Shown one piece after another: positions 28,391 to 34,163 of a stretch of 64,000 bases of DNA. The notes under the pieces are model-generated. The model did no database searches. It was given only the letters and a program-made list of their open reading frames with translations, and was not told where the DNA came from. The first letter of the stretch is position 1; the number at the start of each line of letters is the position of its first letter. Location of the stretch: contig CP019326.1 of the NCBI GenBank assembly GCA_001971685.1, positions 3,348,001-3,412,000 on the forward strand, in the 5' to 3' direction. Source of the DNA: Halomonas sp. 1513 (GTDB lineage Bacteria; Pseudomonadota; Gammaproteobacteria; Pseudomonadales; Halomonadaceae). A program made the translations under genes and the position numbers.

Positions 28391-28780
28391 GCGCCATAAT
28401 CGTGATTTTTGGCCTTTTGGGGACCTTCAAGGAGCGTGAATACCCTTGCCTAAGGGTCTATCCGACCTATCGGACGGCAGCTCCGGCCGCGCCTCACGGG
28501 CCATGGCTGCCGGGGTAGGGCGAGGAGGACTCCATCCCATTGCTTACGCTGCAGCAAAATCCTGGTTGTCTACCACCGATCGAGCACACCGCCCCGGCAG
28601 GCTTACGAATCCTTGGACGATACGAAAACTTCCGCAGTGAAAAGCGCTTAAATCCGCTTTTAATGTAACTGATTGTGTATTATTGTTACGGTAGGTCTGT
28701 AGACGGAGGCGCATAGTAAGAAAGGCCTGCGAATCTGTCTAAGGCACGGTGGCGCAAGTTTCATCGAAGCGGGGGAACTC
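28391..28780. other. Intergenic region after recD
   Basis: 390 bases. The only notable structure is GTAAC/GTTAC repeated in inverted form around 28666-28690 beside AT-rich DNA, a possible promoter area for the following small frame. The one open frame here (28446-28640) has no ribosome-binding site or recognisable product. It marks the change from core to AT-richer accessory DNA. Confidence 0.4.
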
Positions 28781-28996
28781 ATGATCACTCATCGCACAGC
28801 CAGAAAAATTACCAGGGCCTTACTGCACAGCAACAACGCCAACGCGGAAAGACCAGCGATAGCCTTAGAGCAATGCCAGGCAGACGAGGGGCCGATGAGC
28901 CTCATGCAGGCAGCTAATGCCCGGCGAGATGCCGAATACCTAGCCAGGCGCAATGGCCTCAAGGAGCCCCTGCTTCAGCTCTGGAAGTTCAACTGA
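28781..28996 (+). CDS. Small hypothetical protein, 71 aa
   Basis: Begins MITHRTARKITRALLHSNNA after GGGGGAA, an acceptable ribosome-binding site 5 bases upstream. The product is soluble, basic at the N-terminus and helical in the second half (MQAANARRDAEYLARRNGL). I recognise no family. It is the last plus-strand frame before the cassette array; the good start site favours a real gene but length is weak evidence. Confidence 0.45.
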   Translation: MITHRTARKITRALLHSNNANAERPAIALEQCQADEGPMSLMQAANARRDAEYLARRNGLKEPLLQLWKFN

Positions 28997-29167
28997 AGCG
29001 ACCAACCCATTACACCCGCCTCATTCATCAGGGTGCTGAATGAGAGTGTTGAACCGAGAGGTTGCCGGTACCGACCCAGACACCAACGCGTGAAATGCTC
29101 ATGGGATGCTCTCCTTAGACGGTCGTTTTCTGTACGTAGAAATGTTTACGGGATTTCTTTAGGCAAA

Positions 29168-29199
29168 AGCACCCCTCCAGGGCCTCGTTGAGGGGTGCT
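29168..29199. repeat. 10-bp stem hairpin near the array end
   Basis: AGCACCCCTC at 29168-29177 and GAGGGGTGCT at 29190-29199, a perfect inverted repeat with a 12-base loop. No T-run follows on either strand within a few bases. It may terminate transcripts from the array on the minus strand or be a remnant of the array end. Confidence 0.5.
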
Positions 29200-29271
29200 C
29201 ACTGCGTGTAAAGAAAACGACCACATTGCATACAGCAGCTATCGGCCAAAACCTGTCTTTTAGATAGGTCT

Positions 29272-29346
29272 GATACAATGTCGGGGCTCAGCCGTCGGTT
29301 TGAAGCGTCAGCGAAAAACCGGTCGGCTGTAGCCTTTGGTTAGGCA
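29272..29346 (-). repeat. attC-like site 1
   Basis: The unknown gene's TAA stop lies in GCCTAACC. Arms 29285-29301 (GGCTCAGCCGTCGGTTT) and 29316-29334 pair over almost their whole length, with one extra G and one extra T on the second arm, i.e. the extrahelical bases that define attC orientation. The outer R' box is degenerate (CATTG instead of CGTTAG). Confidence 0.75.
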
Positions 29347-30176
29347 TTTCCGATCCGCTGAACCACTTGATTCATTGTGTAGTGAACAAACTGCTTACCG
29401 AGCTCGGTCAATTGATATTGTTTAGTATCTTCAAACGCCGATTCCATAGTGCTTGATCCAGTGCCTTTAGTGCGCCCCTTGGACGGTGGCTTTTTCACGA
29501 AACGACCGTCATAGGTCGTTTCACGATATTGTCGAATTACTCCACCAGTGCTCAGATCTCTAATTAGAAGCCTGAAGAGATCCGCTTCTGGGCTGTCCTC
29601 TCGTGGCACTGTATCGCTGACTGAACGCCATACTTCGAGTCGAGTGACTCCAGGCTGTTGATAAATTTCACGTATTACTTTGAAGTGGATTTCGTGGTAA
29701 GTGTCTAACCAATCGTTGAATAACCGAACTTGGTCATCTGGGCAGAGATGAGAAGCTGCGGCGTTAGATATTAGGTTGACCACATACTCCCTTTTTTCCT
29801 GCGTCTCTGCGCTATCCCAAGGCCGAAATGCCCTGCGCACAAGACCAAGGTATTCCTCTGACTGAATTCGCTCTTCATAATCATCGTGAACCGACTCCAA
29901 GCGACCAGCAACATCGTCCAAGGAGACCATAAGGTTTTCAACTTTAGCTTTGTGCACTCTCAGCCATTCTTCGTATAGTTCGTTAACTTTCCCTTGTTGC
30001 TTTTCGCTGTGCGCTGAAGCTCCAGCCGTAAACATGGTACCGACCCAAGGAATGGCACTCATGGCATTCGCTACAACTCGGCAATAGCGCTTCCATTTAT
30101 CTTCGTGCTTTAGAACTGTTAAATCATGAAAAATAAATTCTTCAGCTCTGCCGGTCGTCAGTTCCTTGTCATCCAT
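29340..30176 (-). CDS. Cassette protein of unknown function, 278 aa
   Basis: Starts MDDKELTTGRAEEFIFHDLT at an ATG preceded by GAGAGGGGGG. Around residues 38-56 there is a short hydrophobic segment, AMSAIPWVGTMFTAGASA, followed by long charged helices (KQQGKVNELYEEWLRVHKAK) that look amphipathic or coiled-coil. The C-terminal part has a winged-helix look (TDTKQYQLTELGKQFVHY-like ending, with QLTELGKQF typical of wHTH tips). The single short hydrophobic segment with PWVG suggests membrane association. No named family; a defence role is inferred from neighbours only. Confidence 0.8.
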   Translation of the reverse strand: MDDKELTTGRAEEFIFHDLTVLKHEDKWKRYCRVVANAMSAIPWVGTMFTAGASAHSEKQQGKVNELYEEWLRVHKAKVENLMVSLDDVAGRLESVHDDYEERIQSEEYLGLVRRAFRPWDSAETQEKREYVVNLISNAAASHLCPDDQVRLFNDWLDTYHEIHFKVIREIYQQPGVTRLEVWRSVSDTVPREDSPEADLFRLLIRDLSTGGVIRQYRETTYDGRFVKKPPSKGRTKGTGSSTMESAFEDTKQYQLTELGKQFVHYTMNQVVQRIGNA

Positions 30177-30200
30177 GGAAACACCCCCCTCTCTTGACTT

Positions 30201-30238
30201 GTCTAATAGCGTGTTTAGACGGTGCGCGCTATGATTAG
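30201..30238. repeat. Nested inverted repeats between cassette gene and recombinase
   Basis: GTCTAA/TTAGAC at 30201-30206 and 30214-30219, nested in CTAATAGCG (30203-30211) / CGCTATGATTAG (30227-30238), the latter with a 3-base insertion on one arm. This may be a short degenerate attC site or an operator; a TTGACT -35-like hexamer on the plus strand overlaps the start of it. Confidence 0.4.
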
Positions 30239-30416
30239 GTGAGCGTGTCGGCACGTGTGTCCGGCAAATGCCGCCTGCCAAAAACCCCGCAATCCTTTAA
30301 TCGTTACACCTATTAATTTACATGAGGCATGTATATCCCAAATTCGCACGCCTGCTGCACTTTCCGGAACAGCCGCTTTGGGTCGAAGAGCGACTGACTA
30401 CCGGCTCCAGCACACG

Positions 30417-30444
30417 TTGAGCATGTTCTGGACCATCCTATACA
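30417..30444 (+). promoter_or_regulatory. Sigma-70-like promoter for the recombinase
   Basis: TTGAGC at 30417-30422 and TATACA at 30439-30444, spacing 16, ending 24 bases before the recombinase ATG, which has its own CGAGGAGG ribosome-binding site. Confidence 0.6.
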
Positions 30445-30467
30445 TTCCACCCGAGGAGGTCCATACC

Positions 30468-31088
30468 ATGAACACTTCAAATACTGCTACCCGCAAGGCT
30501 TGGAACAAAGGCAAGCTGGTTGGTCAGAAAACCCCGCTTCGCCTCAAAGACATTTGGGCCATACGTGTCAGGCTGCAGCTTGCTGATAAGGCTCGAGATC
30601 TGGCGCTATTTGAGCTAGCGATCGATAGCAAACTGCGCGCCTGTGACTTAGTCAAGTTACGCGTCCGAGATATATCCCATGGCAACCATGTGTCTTCAAG
30701 AGCCATCGTCACTCAGCAGAAAACGAAGAGGCCAGTACAGTTTGAGATAACCGAGCAGACTCGCACTGTCTTAGAAGAGTGGATGCAGCTCGCAGATCTC
30801 CGTAAAGATGACTACTTGTTTCCAAGTCGCCGGAGTAGATAGTGTCACATGTCTACGCGGCAGTACGCGCGCATCGTTAAAAACTGGGTAACCGCTATTG
30901 GCCTGGAGCCTTCGGCCTATGGTACTCACACGTTGCGACGCACCAAGGTATCGTTAATTTATCGCCGAACGAAAAACCTGAGAGCCGTTCAAATGCTCTT
31001 AGGCCACACGAAACTCGAAAGCACCGTCAGATACCTAGGGATTGAGGTGGATGACGCATTGATCATAGCTGAGCAGACAGAGGTCTAA
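30468..31088 (+). pseudogene. Tyrosine recombinase (phage-integrase family), interrupted by an in-frame amber codon
   Basis: A short (about 206-codon) tyrosine recombinase of the type that lacks an N-terminal arm-binding domain. The reading frame is continuous from the ATG at 30468 to 31088 except for a single TAG at 30840-30842; both halves are in the same frame, and the distance between flanking motifs (FPSR and STRQYARIV) equals that of intact relatives. Catalytic residues remain: Arg in SKLRACDLVKLR, HTLRR in the second half, GHTKLESTVRYLG with the His and the nucleophile Tyr. It is not an integron integrase, since the IntI-specific extra helix is absent. It lies against the direction of the array. 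Confidence 0.85.
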
Positions 31089-31150
31089 CAGGAGCTAACG
31101 ACGGCATAGGTGCTATGCCGTCGCTATCCGGCCAGAAGCGGTCATTCAGA

Positions 31151-31218
31151 AATAACGCCCAGCTCAGCGAAAAAATTTAGCGCAGAGAAATTTGATCCTC
31201 TGCAGTTACTTGTTAGCT
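31151..31218 (-). repeat. attC-like site 2
   Basis: The AbiV-like gene stops within GCTAACAAG (R''). The other end is GGGCGTTA, the usual R' form of proteobacterial attC sites. Inside, GCAGAG/CTCTGC pair around a 10-base loop; the rest of the arms pair only weakly. Followed on the minus strand by GACCGCTTCTGGCCGG, a sequence that recurs in variant form next to site 6. Confidence 0.6.
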
Positions 31219-31830
31219 ATTCTTAAGCATAGCCTCGACTTCCGAGTATAATTGATCGGTTGCATCACAAGCTTCCGATGCTTCAGCAGTCATCCCCCAG
31301 AATTCATCACTGAAGATTTCGATAGCAATCAGCAGGTGTTCCGCAGCCAGACTAAGACTTATACTCTGTGCTGGTATATGCAATCCTTTATTAGTTCGCG
31401 CAAAATACAGCGACTCTTCCCTGAGCGATGAATAGATTCCCGACTCATAACCTTCAAATATTTCCTTGGCTCTTTCATTCCCAATACTGTTGGCAATGCG
31501 ATCACCAATTAAGTAAATAGGGTCTACCGAAATCTTATGTTTCTTGCCGTGATGAAAGAGAGGGTCTCTTCCTCGATTTACTTTTTCTCGTTCGCCTTTC
31601 CACGAGCGCATGTGACCAGCTTTTATTTTGGCAATCTCTTCAAATATAGTGATAGATAGGAAAAGAGAAGGAGCGAAGCTACGATTCATAAATAAAGCAT
31701 ATGATGCTCGTATTAAATCACAAGCGTGAGCTACAGCAGCGTTGTATTCTTCATAACCATGTAAGCCTGTATATTCATCAGAAACTACCAAAGAGGCTTC
31801 ATGCGCTATGCGATATCCCTTCTTCTTCAC
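31213..31830 (-). CDS. AbiV-family abortive infection protein (HEPN-like)
   Basis: 205 residues, all helical. The segment NAAVAHACDLIRASYALFM followed by LFLSITIFEEIAKIKAGHM, where a Glu-Glu pair starts a conserved helix, then PLFHHGKKHKISVDP (Phe-His-Lys cluster) fits the AbiV/HEPN_AbiV family. AbiV in lactococci stops phage growth by blocking translation after infection. The GTG start at 31830 has AAAGGAGA upstream, directly after an attC R' box. The family call rests on pattern memory rather than an alignment, hence the moderate confidence. Confidence 0.7.
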   Translation of the reverse strand: MKKKGYRIAHEASLVVSDEYTGLHGYEEYNAAVAHACDLIRASYALFMNRSFAPSLFLSITIFEEIAKIKAGHMRSWKGEREKVNRGRDPLFHHGKKHKISVDPIYLIGDRIANSIGNERAKEIFEGYESGIYSSLREESLYFARTNKGLHIPAQSISLSLAAEHLLIAIEIFSDEFWGMTAEASEACDATDQLYSEVEAMLKNS

Positions 31831-31844
31831 GGTGTCTCCTTTGA

Positions 31845-31929
31845 AACTAACGGTATGCTAAGGGGCATCAAAAGCATAGCGATGTACGAGCGCAGATTGT
31901 TGATGGCCCTTGGGGATAATTGTTAGAGA
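31845..31929 (-). repeat. attC-like site 3
   Basis: The SIR2-like gene's TAA is within CTCTAACAA. Inner arms AAGGGGCATCAA (31860-31871) and TTGATGGCCCTT (31900-31911) pair with a single mismatch; the far end is CCGTTAG, then the AbiV-like gene starts 15 bases on. The best-formed site of the array. Confidence 0.82.
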
Positions 31930-32741
31930 GCAGCGGTCTTACCATATGCCTCATGCATTAACTCCTTCAGAAACGATAGCGTCGCTTCCTTAGCGTCGTC
32001 AGACTCAGCCACAATCGGAGTAACCCCTCTAGCTCTCAGCAGTTCTTCTTGAACAATGTTGGGCTTCGTAAGGAAGATGTAAGACTTTGGACGCCCTTTG
32101 CCATTTGATGATTGTGTCCACTGCTTCTGTAGCTTGTGCAGCAAATACCGGATATTAATGTCGGACAAACTATAGCCAAGAAACAAGATTGTTTTACCCA
32201 GAACATCACTACGCAGCTTGATGTCCAGAGGCGACTCAAAATCCAGTCGATCAAAGTAGCTTGACTCCGTCAAAACGATGGATTCGTCATCGTCGAAGTC
32301 CCCGTGTAGCTTGACGATTTGTGGGAGAGAATCGTGTGCCGCCGCGAGATCCGAAACGCTCGCTATTTTGCAAAAGTCCTTTCCCCACAGCTCAAAAGCC
32401 CTCTCGATCCAACGGTCGTAATTAGTTGTATAGATCGTTGGAAATTCGAGCTCGACAATAGTCTTATGAATATCGGATCTTTCTAGGTCAATGTCACCTG
32501 AATGCCAAGTTGTGTCCATCCAACTTCTCAGCGGCCCCAAACTTCCCTTCTTCTGATAATAAAATTCTGCCAGTGCGAGATAGTCGCCACAACTGTGAAA
32601 GACCTCTGGATCAAAATCCAGATCTACAGCAAGCTTGTCGATTAGCCTTCCGAAAGAAGGCAAACCCAAGTTCATTGAGAGTCCCGCTCCAGCGAACAGA
32701 ACGGCCCTCTTTTCTCTAATCGCCGCCGCTAGTTCTTGCAT
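31923..32741 (-). CDS. SIR2-like domain protein (candidate NAD-depleting defence effector)
   Basis: 272 residues made almost wholly of one SIR2-like domain. Motifs in order: VLFAGAGLSMNLGLPSF (NAD-binding, residues 14-30), IYTTNYDRWIERA with Asn107, VKLHGDFDDDESIV with His146, and ILFLGYSLSDINIRYLL near 186-200. Asn and His are the catalytic pair of SIR2 NADases. No zinc-cysteine module is present, unlike deacetylase sirtuins, which points to the SIR2_2 type used in anti-phage systems (Thoeris ThsA, DSR, SIR2-HerA). The ATG follows the Ham1-like gene's TAG with no gap (TAGATG), so the two are coupled. The stop is within attC site 3. Confidence 0.85.
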   Translation of the reverse strand: MQELAAAIREKRAVLFAGAGLSMNLGLPSFGRLIDKLAVDLDFDPEVFHSCGDYLALAEFYYQKKGSLGPLRSWMDTTWHSGDIDLERSDIHKTIVELEFPTIYTTNYDRWIERAFELWGKDFCKIASVSDLAAAHDSLPQIVKLHGDFDDDESIVLTESSYFDRLDFESPLDIKLRSDVLGKTILFLGYSLSDINIRYLLHKLQKQWTQSSNGKGRPKSYIFLTKPNIVQEELLRARGVTPIVAESDDAKEATLSFLKELMHEAYGKTAAL

Positions 32742-33302
32742 CTATACCATCCCCCGGTTCTTCAAGAATTCTGAGAACTGGTCTAAAGCACGTCTTCGCA
32801 TTGAGATCTTATGCTTGTACTCGCCCATTTCCGCGAAGGTAGAATTATGCCCTTCAGGAACGAAGACACAATCCCACTGGAATGACCTATCCCCTCGTGG
32901 CTCACTCGCCACATGGCCACGAATAGCTCCTTCAAATGAGAAAAACTTTTGACCATCAATAAATCCGATTATGGTTTTTGCCTCGAGTGAGCTCTGAGAG
33001 GCCGCGCCAAACAGCTGACAAAATTTGTCCGCTTGAAGATTATCCCAGAATATTTGAGTTAAACCACCAGGCAGGCCATTCATGTAGTCGATATACAACC
33101 CTGTGTGCTCCACAAAAAGCGGGCGACCGACTTGCTTGAATGCCTTGATAGCCTTGTCCTTGACTAAACGCTTCGAGTCCTCTGTTTGCAGTTCCTCTAC
33201 CTTGCTCGGTATTGGAACCACGGACACCCCGGTGTTTTCAAGAATCGAACGGGCCTCAGTAACTTTGAATTGATTCTGAGAGAGAAAGCGAATTTCTAGC
33301 AC
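32742..33302 (-). CDS. Ham1/ITPase-like protein with altered active site, coupled to SIR2
   Basis: 186 residues with the fold pattern of the RdgB/HAM1/ITPA non-canonical purine NTP pyrophosphatases: LSQNQFKVTEARSIL (Asn10, Lys13, Glu16), LFVEHTGLYIDYMNGLPGG, FSFEGAIRGHVASEPRGDRS and FQWDCVFVPEG near the C-terminus. Two conserved active-site positions differ: the Asp of VEDxGL is His66 (VEHTGL), and the His of the terminal SHR motif is Met (SMRRRAL). It may therefore bind a nucleotide rather than hydrolyse it. I chose the GTG at 33302 because AAAGGGA is 6 bases upstream; the longer frame to 33353 starts inside attC site 4. Confidence 0.82.
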   Translation of the reverse strand: MLEIRFLSQNQFKVTEARSILENTGVSVVPIPSKVEELQTEDSKRLVKDKAIKAFKQVGRPLFVEHTGLYIDYMNGLPGGLTQIFWDNLQADKFCQLFGAASQSSLEAKTIIGFIDGQKFFSFEGAIRGHVASEPRGDRSFQWDCVFVPEGHNSTFAEMGEYKHKISMRRRALDQFSEFLKNRGMV

Positions 33303-33332
33303 TTTTGTCCCTTTAGCATTTGTCGAGCGCTC

Positions 33333-33403
33333 TAATGCCGCGCTCTGCGGCAATTTTGGAGAGCAGCGGAAAATTGTCCGACAGCAGCGCTTTGTTAGGC
33401 TCA
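33333..33403 (-). repeat. attC-like site 4
   Basis: Starts GCCTAACAAA right after the TGA of the 33401 gene and ends GGCATTAG. CAATTTT (33351-33357) pairs with AAAATTG (33370-33376); outer arms pair with several bulged bases. The next gene (Ham1-like) starts about 30 bases further. Confidence 0.72.
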
Positions 33404-33859
33404 GTGACGGAGCACAAGAAACGGTGCGACTTTTTGCTCCAGGACTCGGAGCTGATCGGCAAGCCAGTCCTTGATCTCTCGTTGCTCACGGATGATCCTC
33501 GTGCGCTCCTCTCCGACTGGAAGGTTATCGAGTTCGGATTCAAGGGTACCAAGGTCAACCACCTTATGCCAGATATCCTCTTCAAGATACTTGACGATCT
33601 CTTCGTTATAAAGCCACCGAGCACCTCGGATACCTGACTGGTACTTGAACTCTGCCACTTGAGATACACGCCCCGACCCTCTGGCTGAAACGATTAGGTG
33701 GCGTGCAGCCTCGTAGATGGCAACGCGCCTATCAAAGAGGTCAAGCTTCAATTTATTCTGCGCTGTTCTCCACTGTCTGTAGGCTATGTACGAGCCAAAA
33801 ATCGCTACCAGAGGGACAAGGAGGGCGCTCAGTACTGTTTTCCAATGTGGGCAGATCAT
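33401..33859 (-). CDS. Membrane-anchored cassette protein, 152 aa
   Basis: One N-terminal membrane span (LSALLVPLVAIFGSYIAYRQ, about residues 9-28), then a cytoplasmic helical domain: WRTAQNKLKLDLFDRRVAIY, EAARHLIVSARG, and a C-terminal coiled region VGEERTRIIREQREIKDW. Proteins with this anchor and the LFDRRVAIYEA motif are frequent hypothetical genes of accessory DNA; function is unknown. The ATG lies 5 bases after the attC R' box AGTTAGGC, so the attC itself seems to provide the ribosome-binding region. Confidence 0.8.
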   Translation of the reverse strand: MICPHWKTVLSALLVPLVAIFGSYIAYRQWRTAQNKLKLDLFDRRVAIYEAARHLIVSARGSGRVSQVAEFKYQSGIRGARWLYNEEIVKYLEEDIWHKVVDLGTLESELDNLPVGEERTRIIREQREIKDWLADQLRVLEQKVAPFLVLRH

Positions 33860-33864
33860 AGAGC

Positions 33865-34018
33865 CTAACTGTTCAGCATTTGTCGGGAGGGCTGCTCTGG
33901 GTAGTCAACTACCTCAGCCATCCCATCAGCGTAGACTGAAGTTCCTCTCACGGCCAGGAGCGGACATGTCATGTGCTAGGTCCACGCTGGCATTTTGGTT
34001 TTGAAACAGTGTTAGAAA
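33865..34018 (-). repeat. attC-like site 5 (long type)
   Basis: About 150 bases from TCTAACACTGTTTCA (34001-34017, minus strand) to CAGTTAGGC (33864-33872). The R' box GTTAGGC fits GTTRRRY exactly. Ends pair as CTAAC-TGTT with a 2-base insertion. An internal GGTAGT/ACTACC hairpin is present. The motif TAACTGTTCAGCATT at its edge recurs at 38989-39003. Long sites of this kind resemble VCR-type repeats. Confidence 0.6.
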
Positions 34019-34163
34019 GGTTAGCCATCTTGTCATGCACCTTAAAACAGTGAATCGTAACGACTTGTAGGGGCGATGTCACAAGCGACTACAGTCAATG
34101 GACAGATACCTGATAACTTGTATCACTTTTCTTTAATGGACCGTGCCGATCATATCGGCGATA

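Noticed and set aside
28446-28640. 64-codon frame after recD
   Set aside because: No ribosome-binding site, unusual composition; treated as intergenic.
29168-29199. Hairpin as a rho-independent terminator
   Set aside because: No T-run on either side; kept only as an inverted repeat.
30468-31088. Tyrosine recombinase as the integron integrase
   Set aside because: Too short, lacks the IntI-specific extra region, is broken by a stop and sits inside the array rather than at its promoter end.
33303-33353. Upstream 17 codons of the Ham1-like gene from a TTG at 33353
   Set aside because: They read through the attC-like site; a GTG at 33302 with AAAGGGA upstream starts at the family's first strand.
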